Shown here: one piece after another, positions 29,327 to 35,584 of the stretch
Layout of the letters: each line of letters begins with the position of its first letter
How positions within the stretch are numbered: position 1 is the first letter of the stretch
From: a virus
DNA length: 38,303 nt
Direction: 5' to 3' (one strand)
Virus record (IMG/VR): IMGVR_UViG_3300047320_000204
Coordinates: 1-38,303 of that record
Position numbers and translations under genes: made by a program
The notes under the pieces: model-generated
Told to the model about the DNA's origin: nothing
Databases searched by the model: none
What the model saw: the letters and a program-made list of their open reading frames with translations, nothing else

Positions 29327-29452
29327 TCAAGAGCTCCTTTTTTCATTTTCTTGTTGTTGGGTTCTTTGCTGCTCTGCTAAGTGTCTAAGTAATCCCGGCA
29401 ATAAATGCTTTTCAACCGCACGCGCTAACTTCTCAGCTGGTACCTTAATCAT
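29327..29452 (-). CDS. 41-residue protein, early operon
   Basis: ATG at 29452 preceded by AAGGAGGCGATTAA. The product is a basic helix then a Gln-rich tail (KVPAEKLARAVEKHLLPGLLRHLAEQQRTQQQ). It follows the Cro-like gene, where phages often encode excisionase or antirepressor mini-proteins, but no motif shows this. Confidence 0.65.
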   Translation of the reverse strand: MIKVPAEKLARAVEKHLLPGLLRHLAEQQRTQQQENEKRSS

Positions 29453-29535
29453 TTAATCGCCTCCTTAATCATGTATATGTGCTGCTGTCTGTCCGTCTTT
29501 CATGACAGGTTTTGTATTTGGGTAAACTAAAGTGA

Positions 29536-29766
29536 TTAGTTATTGATACATTTTGTATCAACATATACCTGAAAGAGTTCTGGAAAAAGCTCATTACTAT
29601 TTCTTTCGTATAGTTTTTCGAATTTCAACATAGTTGTTCTTCCAGGATGAGCCACACCATTTTCAATTTTTCTTACATAAACTTCTGAAATACCTAGAGC
29701 ATCAGCGACTTGTTTTTGAGTAAGATTATGTTCTTTTCTGTAATCAATAAGTATTTTGCGCTTCAT
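29536..29766 (-). CDS. Cro-like XRE-family regulator
   Basis: Encodes 76 residues; ATG preceded by AGAGAGGTGATTAC. The HTH covers about 5-60 (LIDYRKEHNLTQKQVADALGISEVYVRKIENGVAHPGRTTMLKFEKLY). It is first in the leftward early operon and divergent from the repressor, so it fills the Cro position. Its 3' end contains a perfect operator copy (29543-29561). Confidence 0.88.
   Translation of the reverse strand: MKRKILIDYRKEHNLTQKQVADALGISEVYVRKIENGVAHPGRTTMLKFEKLYERNSNELFPELFQVYVDTKCINN
29543..29561. promoter_or_regulatory. Operator O1, TTGATACA-TTT-TGTATCAA, inside the Cro-like gene
   Basis: A perfect 19-bp dyad in the 3' end of the Cro-like coding region, 240 bp from the other sites. It is the best match to the consensus of the five sites, so repressor bound here could block elongation or form a loop with the promoter sites. 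Confidence 0.75.
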
Positions 29767-29782
29767 GTAATCACCTCTCTTT

Positions 29783-29889
29783 TTGATACGTTTTGTATCG
29801 TTAAATTAACTATAAACGATAAGTTTTGTATCGTCAACTATTTTTGATACATTTTTTATCATTTGTTCAAAACGATACAATTATTATCT
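29783..29889. promoter_or_regulatory. Operators O2-O5 of the lysis-lysogeny switch
   Basis: Four variants of GATACA-N3-TGTATC: 29783-29801 (GATACG/TGTATC), 29817-29833 (GATAAG/TGTATC), 29846-29860 (GATACA/TTTATC) and 29874-29888 (GATACA/ATTATC). Their centres are about 33, 28 and 28 bp apart, near whole helical turns for the last two. They cover both divergent promoters and should bind the repressor and Cro-like protein. Confidence 0.82.
29809..29837 (-). promoter_or_regulatory. Leftward early promoter (Cro side)
   Basis: TTGACG (29837-29832), 17-bp spacer, TATAGT (29814-29809) on the minus strand. Operator O3 lies in the spacer and O2 covers the start region, so repressor would shut early transcription. 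Confidence 0.78.
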
Positions 29890-29894
29890 ATAAT
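29889..29894 (+). promoter_or_regulatory. -10 box of the repressor promoter
   Basis: TATAAT just after operator O5. The -35 is poor (TTGTTC at 29863 would need a 20-bp spacer), suggesting a weak or activated promoter. A leader of about 35 nt precedes the repressor ATG. Confidence 0.5.
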
Positions 29895-29933
29895 AAAATA
29901 TATACAAGTATTGCTTTTAAGGGTGTGGTGGAT

Positions 29934-30344
29934 ATGCTAGGGATACGACTTAAAGAACTTAGGGGAAAGAAGTCTCAGGAAGAGGTTTCTAAGAAAATTG
30001 GTATTTCACGTGCGAGATATTCTCATTATGAGAATAATCGTAGCCAACCTGACAATGAACTTCTTAATAAGTTGGCAGATTATTATCACGTTACGGTTGA
30101 CTATCTTTTAGGGAGGACTGATGAAAAAGACGGAACTATTGAACAAAAAGAAATAAACAAACAAGACGAAACTTACGACTCTCTCGCAGAAATCACCAAG
30201 CTCGCTAAGAAATATGGTCTCGAACAATTAGGTTTTTTTGACATCGAGGAATGGAAGAATCTTAGTCCAGATGAAATTAAAATGCTTGATGCACAATTTA
30301 AGGCAGTCGCTAACATGGCTAAACAGCGAAACGAGGATAAATAA
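29934..30344 (+). CDS. Prophage repressor, XRE family (ImmR/CI-like)
   Basis: Encodes 136 residues from ATG 29934 ([17 protein letters not shown]), preceded by AGGGTG; the longer open frame runs back through the operators and is not used. The HTH spans about 1-58 ([46 protein letters not shown]). The C-terminal part is a short helical domain with no LexA-type peptidase. That fits the ICEBs1 ImmR type, inactivated by a separate ImmA protease such as the one at 31207. Confidence 0.9.
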   Translation: MLGIRLKELRGKKSQEEVSKKIGISRARYSHYENNRSQPDNELLNKLADYYHVTVDYLLGRTDEKDGTIEQKEINKQDETYDSLAEITKLAKKYGLEQLGFFDIEEWKNLSPDEIKMLDAQFKAVANMAKQRNEDK

Positions 30345-30383
30345 AAAAGACACCCTACAAATTACAAGTAAGGTGTCTTTTTT
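30343..30383 (+). terminator. Bidirectional terminator between repressor and DUF4352 gene
   Basis: AAAAAAGACACC (30343-30354) and GGTGTCTTTTTT (30372-30383) pair over 12 bp, with T-runs on both strands. It serves the convergent repressor (plus) and zinc-ribbon membrane protein (minus) genes. Confidence 0.88.
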
Positions 30384-30387
30384 GTAT

Positions 30388-31023
30388 CTATTCTACTTTT
30401 AATGTAATTTCTTCGCCCGTCATCCCACCACGGGCTTTCAGTTTTAATCCTTTTGCATCTGCAGGTACATCAAAAACAATTTTACCAGCTTGAGTTAAGC
30501 CAGGATTTAATTGTTTTAAGAAGAAGTCTGTTAGGGTATCATCCGCAAGACTTAAAGCTGTTTGGCCACTTGTAGAGTATGTAAACTCTCTTCCCTTATC
30601 ATCCACTAAGTTAAAGGTATTTGCATCAAGGGTAATCGCATCCTTTTGGTTATTTGTGATGGAAACGGAAACGATTTTAAATACGCCTTGTGCTTTTTCT
30701 TTTGAGAATTGATTTCCGACTTCTGGCTTCCCTTCTACTCCTGTTACCTTTATTGTTACATCAGAAGAAACACCTTCGTTACTTAATGGTTTAACTGCTT
30801 CTTTCTTCGTTGTATCGGAGCTGCTCTTTGGAGAGGTATTTGCTGGTTTAGCAGTATTATCTCCACCAGATGATGCAATAACTGCAATTACAATGATAGC
30901 TACCAGACCAATTACTCCTTTCAAAAAGAATCCCATTTTTAACTTTTGCCCACAATGTGGACATTTCTTTGCGGATTTTGCTACCTCTTTGCCGCAGGTT
31001 TTACATGGTTTTAACTTTGCCAT
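30388..31023 (-). CDS. Zinc-ribbon membrane protein with DUF4352-like domain
   Basis: Encodes 211 residues; ATG preceded by AGGGGGAAACG. Residues 5-25 are a zinc ribbon (CKTCGKEV...CPHCGQ), 31-50 one membrane helix (FFLKGVIGLVAIIVIAVIAS), 51-80 a Ser/Thr/Lys linker, and about 85-211 an Ig-like DUF4352 domain (GVFKIVSVSITNNQKDAITLDANTFNLVDDKGREFTYS). Facing outward, it could change the surface of the lysogen. It lies on the opposite strand inside the immunity region with its own promoter area, the usual sign of a moron gene. Confidence 0.85.
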   Translation of the reverse strand: MAKLKPCKTCGKEVAKSAKKCPHCGQKLKMGFFLKGVIGLVAIIVIAVIASSGGDNTAKPANTSPKSSSDTTKKEAVKPLSNEGVSSDVTIKVTGVEGKPEVGNQFSKEKAQGVFKIVSVSITNNQKDAITLDANTFNLVDDKGREFTYSTSGQTALSLADDTLTDFFLKQLNPGLTQAGKIVFDVPADAKGLKLKARGGMTGEEITLKVE

Positions 31024-31077
31024 AAGTACGTTTCCCCCTAAAATTTCTATGTATATTATTTAAACATAGCAATCATA

Positions 31078-31145
31078 CCACAATATGGTATTTTTAGGAC
31101 TAAAATGCAGAATATGTCGAAATTCTTCTGTCCATAATATGGACA
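31078..31145. promoter_or_regulatory. Paired CCAYAATATGG palindromes
   Basis: CCACAATATGG (31078-31088, within ATACCA-N5-TGGTAT) and CCATAATATGG (31132-31142, within TGTCCAT-AAT-ATGGACA, 31129-31145) are 54 bp apart between the DUF4352 and immA genes. They look like two sites of one dimeric regulator controlling either gene. Confidence 0.55.
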
Positions 31146-31156
31146 TTTTCTTTTTA

Positions 31157-31185
31157 TTGTAAATAAGAACAAATGTTTGTATAAT
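31157..31185 (+). promoter_or_regulatory. immA promoter with an embedded LexA-like box
   Basis: TTGTAA (31157-31162), 17-bp spacer, TATAAT (31180-31185). Between them GAAC-AAAT-GTTT (31167-31178) matches the inner part of the Gram-positive LexA box (GAAC-RNRY-GTTY). LexA bound there would block the promoter until DNA damage. Confidence 0.62.
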
Positions 31186-31206
31186 TTTATCGAAAGGTAG
31201 TGACTT

Positions 31207-31725
31207 TTGGTGAAATTATACAAAACAACAGCATTGGAAGATTGGGTTACTCATTTTTACAAACGATTAAAGATTCTTCGTCCTCAACAAATCGATGAGG
31301 ATTACATAGCACGCATATACAGTATTTTTATCAATCGCTGGAAATTACCTTCTTTCCACAAAGTGAATGGGAATTTTCGTGGAATTTATATCGATATCCG
31401 AAAACCCAAGGATGTTCAGAGAGAAATCTTTTTTCATGAACTTTGTCATATTCTGAGGCATATGGGTGTACAATCTATGATGCCAGATGCCTTTCGCGAA
31501 CTGCAGGAATGGGATGCTAGGAATTTTACTTTGTATGCTGCTATTCCACAACACATGCTGAAATTTATTGATTTGAACGATGAATATGTCATAGATCAGA
31601 TGGCCAGTCTTTTCAAAGTGACTCCAGAACTGTGCGAAGAACGCCTGGAACAAATTCAAAATAGACGCTTGTCTTTTAGTTATATCGCTGAAAATCGGCA
31701 TAAATATGAAAATACCAACTATTAA
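31207..31725 (+). CDS. ImmA/IrrE-family metalloprotease
   Basis: Encodes 172 residues from TTG 31207 with AAAGG at 9-bp spacing; GTG at the next codon is also possible. The zinc-protease motif HELCH (77-81) lies in EIFFHELCHILRHMG, and the C-terminal half has the QMASLFKVTPELCEERLEQI helix pair of the family. ImmA cleaves the cognate ImmR-type repressor to induce the element. It lies near the repressor gene and upstream of the serine integrase. Confidence 0.92.
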   Translation: MVKLYKTTALEDWVTHFYKRLKILRPQQIDEDYIARIYSIFINRWKLPSFHKVNGNFRGIYIDIRKPKDVQREIFFHELCHILRHMGVQSMMPDAFRELQEWDARNFTLYAAIPQHMLKFIDLNDEYVIDQMASLFKVTPELCEERLEQIQNRRLSFSYIAENRHKYENTNY

Positions 31726-31781
31726 CATGCCAAAATATGAGTTAACCAATATATCATTATGAGTGGAAAGGTGTGAATAAT

Positions 31782-33209
31782 TTGAGGGCAGTAGATTATG
31801 ATCGCGTATCGACGGATGAACAGTTTAAGCAAGGATACAGTATTGATACACAGAAAGAATTGAATCATAAATTTATCGAATCCCAGGACTGGGAGCATAT
31901 AGACTCCTATGTGGATGATGCCAGCGCAAAGGATTTAAACCGGACGAATATGAAGCGTTTGATTAAGGATGCTAAAGAACAAAAATTTGATGTTGTTGTC
32001 TTTTACAAATTGGACCGCCTCGTTCGTTCTGTATCTGACCTGGATAAACTGTTAAAGATATTTGATGCAAATAACATTGCCATACGGTCTGTAACCGAGC
32101 CATTTGACACAACAACGGCAATGGGAAGGTTTCTTATCACTCTCGTTGCTGCCATCGCACAATGGGAGCGTGAGACCATCTCCGAGCGTGTAACGGTCAA
32201 TATGATATCAAAGGCAAACAAAGGTGAACGGAACGGTGGCCGTGCTCCGTTCGGGTACAAATTAAAGGACGGAATTTTAGAGATAGACGAAAAAGAAGCG
32301 AAAATCATTCAAGAAATGTTTCGCCTATATACATCCGGTAAGGGGATAAGGTCCATTGTTTTGTACCTGCAGCAATTTGATATTAACAAAGATATCCGAA
32401 CAATTTCGAGGTGGCTTGAAAATCCTGTCTATTCCGGAAAGCTTAGATGGGGAAATCGATCTAAAATGGAGACAATTTTGTATGATAATACCGCTCATAC
32501 CGCTATTATCGATGAGGAAACTTTTGAAAAAGCGCAGCAGCTACGCAATACAAGGGCCAAAGAGGGCAAGAAAGCCACATCTCCTTTTCATTTTTCGGGT
32601 GTACTACGGTGCGCTCGATGTGGTGGTCCACTCTCTGGATGGCACAGGAAAGCTAAGGGGACAAAACACTATCTTTGTATCAACAAAAAAAATAAAGGCA
32701 CCTGTGACCTTCCACAGTTTACTGAGACCGCATTAACTAAAGCGTTTCTTGATGAACAATTGTTGGCAGATGATCCAGAGCAATTCTTGCAGCTATCCAA
32801 GGATTTTAATATTGAGCAGGAACAATCTGACCAAACTCAGTTAATCAAGGAATTGGAACGGGAATTAGCATCCATAAAGACACGCAAAAAGAATTGGATG
32901 CTGGCATTAGGAAATGGAATCATGACTCAGGAAGAGTATAGGTCCATGACCTCGGATGATACGAAAAAAGAAGAAATGATAAAAGAGCAGCTGGCTGCGA
33001 TTACTCCTCAGGAAGTTCGGTATGACCGGGATGCTATTATAAAAATGCTCGATTATATTCCACATTTGTGGGATACGGCAAATGACTCCGAAAAGAAAGC
33101 CTTTATCAATGATCTGTTTGAATCAATCACCGTGGATGTTCCCAGCAGCTATTACCGGGCACCTGGTAAGACCCCCTCAGTCTTCATAACTGAAGTGAAA
33201 TTCTTATAA
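31782..33209 (+). CDS. Large serine recombinase (phage integrase)
   Basis: Encodes 475 residues if it starts at TTG 31782 (MRAVDYDRVSTDEQ), preceded by AAAGGTGTGA. This puts Arg8 and Ser10 at the canonical positions; GTG at 31773 is the alternative. The catalytic domain covers 1-150 (DVVVFYKLDRLVRSVSDLDKLL, GRFLITLVAAIAQWERE). The recombinase domain follows (GGRAPFGYKLKDG to NPVYSGKLRWG), then a zinc ribbon (CARCGGPLSGW...YLCINKKNKGTC, about 280-310) and a coiled coil (about 350-420). It integrates phage DNA at attP/attB; excision would need a recombination directionality factor. Confidence 0.95.
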   Translation: MRAVDYDRVSTDEQFKQGYSIDTQKELNHKFIESQDWEHIDSYVDDASAKDLNRTNMKRLIKDAKEQKFDVVVFYKLDRLVRSVSDLDKLLKIFDANNIAIRSVTEPFDTTTAMGRFLITLVAAIAQWERETISERVTVNMISKANKGERNGGRAPFGYKLKDGILEIDEKEAKIIQEMFRLYTSGKGIRSIVLYLQQFDINKDIRTISRWLENPVYSGKLRWGNRSKMETILYDNTAHTAIIDEETFEKAQQLRNTRAKEGKKATSPFHFSGVLRCARCGGPLSGWHRKAKGTKHYLCINKKNKGTCDLPQFTETALTKAFLDEQLLADDPEQFLQLSKDFNIEQEQSDQTQLIKELERELASIKTRKKNWMLALGNGIMTQEEYRSMTSDDTKKEEMIKEQLAAITPQEVRYDRDAIIKMLDYIPHLWDTANDSEKKAFINDLFESITVDVPSSYYRAPGKTPSVFITEVKFL

Positions 33210-33215
33210 AAAAAT

Positions 33216-33263
33216 AAACTCCTTTGTTGGCGCTAAGGGTTGCGATGGCCAACAAAGGAGTTT
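33216..33263. terminator. Bidirectional terminator with 16-bp stem
   Basis: AAACTCCTTTGTTGGC (33216-33231) and its perfect reverse complement (33248-33263) flank a 16-nt loop, with T/A runs outside. It separates the serine integrase (plus) from the converging RHH operon (minus). A role as part of attP cannot be excluded from position alone. Confidence 0.82.
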
Positions 33264-33312
33264 TATAGTTGAAGAGTATTTGAGGTTGCTATAGAGGTAG
33301 ATTAAGAGGTTT

Positions 33313-33570
33313 TTAAAATTTTTTTATCCTTTTACATTTCGTACATTCAAAAGTTCGCGGTCTAATTTCTCGATGCTGTTTTTGTTTTCGGCAGCCCTCG
33401 CAATAATCTCTAAATAGTCTTCCCGGGGAATCATTAAAATCATTCAGGACTAGATTTGTTTCATCAGCGTCAATAATTTCTACTTCCGATTCATCTTCTT
33501 TACCAATGGCATAGAAAACTTGTACCAATACCACGGCCATACCTCCAGTAATTAGACTAACCACACTCAT
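33313..33570 (-). CDS. Small membrane-anchored zinc-binding protein
   Basis: Encodes 85 residues; ATG preceded by GGGAGGATTTAAC. N-terminal membrane helix (VVSLITGGMAVVLVQVFYAIG, 3-23), acidic linker (KEDESEVEIIDADE), then a C-terminal zinc ribbon with CEGC and CTKC. Overlaps the RHH gene upstream (ATGA-type). Function unknown; the mix of membrane helix and ribbon recalls small anchoring adaptors. Confidence 0.72.
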   Translation of the reverse strand: MSVVSLITGGMAVVLVQVFYAIGKEDESEVEIIDADETNLVLNDFNDSPGRLFRDYCEGCRKQKQHREIRPRTFECTKCKRIKKF

Positions 33571-33830
33571 GTTAAATCCTCCCTACCGGATAAGACGTAT
33601 TCATTATTAATGACGATTACCCGATAGGCACTTTGAGTACAGTATTCTTTTTGTAGCTCATTCACGAACATCACATTGTCCAGACTCTTTTCGATTAATA
33701 AGGCAGCGAGTGTAGTAGGTTTCATATTGCAAGCAGTAGCAAGTCGATTTAATTTCATGCTCATCTTGTTTGTGAGTGAGACGTTCACCCGATGAATTCT
33801 CTTGCCGCCTAACCCTTTCCCTTCTATCAA
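33567..33830 (-). CDS. RHH-like DNA-binding protein
   Basis: Encodes 87 residues from TTG 33830 (MIEGKGLGGKRIHRVNVSL), which follows GGGAGGTTAAAAGA; the frame extends nine codons upstream through the ribosome site. A ribbon-helix-helix is visible at about 12-50 (RVNVSLTNKMSMKLNRLATACNMKPTTLAALLIEKSLDN), followed by a C-terminal alpha-beta part (YRVIVINNEYVLSG). In operon with another RHH-like protein and a membrane zinc protein. Confidence 0.75.
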   Translation of the reverse strand: MIEGKGLGGKRIHRVNVSLTNKMSMKLNRLATACNMKPTTLAALLIEKSLDNVMFVNELQKEYCTQSAYRVIVINNEYVLSGREDLT

Positions 33831-33889
33831 TCTTTTAACCTCCCTTTGTAAATTCAAATGTATTTACAATGCGGAATCTTGTTACAGTG

Positions 33890-34126
33890 TTACACTTCCA
33901 TTGGAGTGGAGGGAGGAGTATTACTGCCTACAATGATTTTTATGCCGCCCTTCTTGCTCTTCTGTACAATCTTCAAAGGTGCATTTCTTCTTTCCAAATC
34001 TGCAAATATCAATTCTTTCACGTAGCTACTAAACTCCAATTTTTCTTTTTCCATGCGCTCGAGAAATTCTTTTTCGAGCGGATTGGTCACATTGAACGAA
34101 ATTGATTTTACTTTTTTATTACTCAT
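33890..34126 (-). CDS. Small RHH-like protein, probable autoregulator
   Basis: Encodes 78 residues from ATG 34126 (MSNKKVKSISFNVTN), preceded by AAGGAGAGTGATAAAG. The strand SISFNV and helices PLEKEFLERMEKEKLEFSSYVKELIFADLERR form an RHH-type domain; the C-terminal tail is flexible with prolines. Its promoter at 34170-34198 contains a palindrome, the expected autoregulatory arrangement. Similar pairs occur on Gram-positive plasmids. Confidence 0.72.
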   Translation of the reverse strand: MSNKKVKSISFNVTNPLEKEFLERMEKEKLEFSSYVKELIFADLERRNAPLKIVQKSKKGGIKIIVGSNTPPSTPMEV

Positions 34127-34159
34127 CTTTATCACTCTCCTTTTGTTTGAATATTAAAT

Positions 34160-34198
34160 GGTATGAGCGCTAATACCCTTTTATTACCTGTCTTTCAA
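34160..34198 (-). promoter_or_regulatory. Promoter and operator of the RHH operon
   Basis: TTGAAA (34198-34193), 17-bp spacer, TATTAG (34175-34170) on the minus strand. GGTAT-N8-ATACC (34160-34177) overlaps the -10 box, with GCGC at its centre, so a dimeric repressor there would block the promoter. Confidence 0.65.
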
Positions 34199-34279
34199 AA
34201 AAACAGTTGTATTTTTCCAAGTATTTTTGTTAAAGGAAAAAGATGAGATTTGTCGAATTGATTACTGAGGTGTTTACAT

Positions 34280-34477
34280 ATGTATAAAAGCAACATAGGG
34301 TGGTTAATAAAAAAATCTCCTCATAATCGGGAATTTATTATGAAACAATTAAATGTATCTGCTAACACATTGTCGAATTGGAGCACTGGAAAAAATGTCC
34401 CATCACTTATGAAAGCATTTGAATTAGCAGACCTACTAGGGGTATTAGTTGACAATCTATACGAAAGAGAAAAATAG
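34280..34477 (+). CDS. Small XRE-type HTH regulator
   Basis: Encodes 65 residues; ATG preceded by GAGGTGTTTACAT. HTH pattern IGWLIKKSPHNREFIMKQLNVSANTLSNWSTGKNVPSLMKAFELADLLGVLVDNLYE, the whole protein being the DNA-binding domain. It lies 10 bp before the coiled-coil membrane protein gene and probably controls it; divergent from the RHH operon. Confidence 0.82.
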   Translation: MYKSNIGWLIKKSPHNREFIMKQLNVSANTLSNWSTGKNVPSLMKAFELADLLGVLVDNLYEREK

Positions 34478-34487
34478 GAGGGTAAAA

Positions 34488-35186
34488 ATGGCTAATTTAG
34501 AGTTTCTGGGAGACAAAAAGAATTTATTAAGAAAGAAAGTAGTTATACCCGTGGCAATATCTGCTGTTATTTTACTTTCAATTGGTTTTAGTATGGGTAA
34601 TAGTTCTGCGAATACCGAGTTAAACGGTCAAAAAATGAAGCATGAAGAAATATCAAAAGAAATAAAGTCAGCAAAAAAAGATTTAAAAACTTATGAAGTG
34701 AAAGTAGTAGAAATCCAATCAAAGATTAAATATGTCCAGACAGAATATGCAGAAAATAAAACGGAATTTGATGCAGCCAAAAAGATTGCCGATGAAATAG
34801 ATGGCACGAAGGGTCAATTGGACACATTAAATAATGATATTGAGACAAAGAAAACAGAGAGTAGCTCCCTTGATGCTGAAATTAAAAAGAAAAAAGATGA
34901 ACTGGCTAAAATTGAAAATGTTATTGTTGTTAAAAATGAGGCACCTATCCGATTACCTGCAGGTCATTTTTTAGTCGGAAAAGATATTGAACCCGGCAGA
35001 TATAAGGTTGTTGCTGTAGGTCAAGGAAGTAATTTTATGGTTGATGACTTGGAAGGCAATAATGTCGTAAATACTATAATATACAGTTCTCCAGAAGATG
35101 GAGGTGTAACCGAATATATTACTGACTTGAATGATGGTGATACTATTAATGCAGAATCACCATTTAAATACATTCCAGTAGAATAA
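34488..35186 (+). CDS. Membrane-anchored coiled-coil protein, candidate lysogenic conversion factor
   Basis: Encodes 232 residues from ATG 34488 (MANLEFLGDKKNLL), preceded by AGGAGGGTAAAA. Residues about 18-38 are a membrane helix (VVIPVAISAVILLSIGFSMG), 45-150 a long coiled coil (ISKEIKSAKKDLKTYEVKVVEIQSKI, LDAEIKKKKDELAKIE), and 160-232 a beta domain (LPAGHFLVGKDIEPGRYKVVAVGQGSNFMVDD) found in many Firmicutes surface proteins. The topology places this domain outside the cell on a stalk. Candidate roles are superinfection exclusion or altered adhesion; not shown. Confidence 0.8.
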   Translation: MANLEFLGDKKNLLRKKVVIPVAISAVILLSIGFSMGNSSANTELNGQKMKHEEISKEIKSAKKDLKTYEVKVVEIQSKIKYVQTEYAENKTEFDAAKKIADEIDGTKGQLDTLNNDIETKKTESSSLDAEIKKKKDELAKIENVIVVKNEAPIRLPAGHFLVGKDIEPGRYKVVAVGQGSNFMVDDLEGNNVVNTIIYSSPEDGGVTEYITDLNDGDTINAESPFKYIPVE

Positions 35187-35195
35187 GGAGCAAAA

Positions 35196-35448
35196 ATGAA
35201 CGTAACAGTTGAGATCCATTTCAAATCAGACAACAGAGCGTTACAAAAAGGATCCTTTCCGCTTAGAGGGCAGAAAACCTGAAAAAGTGGCTCTAGAGTT
35301 TTGGAAGCAAATCAAAAAGGAAATGTCTCACCGTGCTGAATTAGAAAAAGTGATTGTGGATGGAGACCAGGACATCACGCAGATGGTGATTGACTTAGAA
35401 AAACAAATCATGATGAAAGTTATGCATGAGGATAATTTACCTTTTTAG
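35196..35448 (+). pseudogene. Frameshifted gene, unknown function
   Basis: ATG 35196 has a good site (AAGGAG), but its frame (MNVTVEIHFKSDNRALQK) stops at 35278. A second frame carries TERYKKDPFRLEGRKPEKVALEFWKQIKKEM to 35448 without its own start signal. Removing one T from GCGTTAC (about 35238-35242) joins them as SDNRA-YKKDPFRLEG, giving a protein of about 83 residues. Causes could be mutation, sequencing error or a +1 frameshift. Followed by a terminator. Confidence 0.7.
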
Positions 35449-35471
35449 CCTCTCTTATATGAGGGGTTTTT
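35449..35471 (+). terminator. Terminator after the frameshifted gene
   Basis: CCTCTC (35449-35454) pairs with GAGGGG (35461-35466), one G-U, loop TTATAT, followed by five T. Confidence 0.8.
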
Positions 35472-35512
35472 GTTTTGTCTACTTTTGTCGAACGAAACAT
35501 TTTAAATAGCAC

Positions 35513-35565
35513 TTTACATGCGATAACGCACATGTTATATTAAGAATAAGAAATGCGATAACGCA
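35513..35565 (+). promoter_or_regulatory. Promoter with two TGCGATAACGCA operators
   Basis: TTTACA (35513-35518), 17-bp spacer, TATATT (35536-35541). An exact 12-bp motif TGCGATAACGCA, with TGCG/CGCA arms, sits in the spacer (35519-35530) and again in the leader (35554-35565), 35 bp apart. The regulator is unknown; the HTH protein encoded two genes on is a candidate. Confidence 0.78.
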
Positions 35566-35584
35566 TAAAAAGGAGGAAGTAACG

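Noticed and set aside
29461-29535. 12-codon frame (MKDGQTAAHIHD) before the 41-residue gene
   Set aside because: No ribosome site and too short to support.
31345-31749. 134-codon minus-strand frame over immA
   Set aside because: Fully antisense to a clear HEXXH protease with no start signal.
32356-32736. 126-codon plus-strand frame inside the serine integrase
   Set aside because: Overlaps the recombinase and zinc-ribbon coding sequence in another frame; composition is not protein-like.
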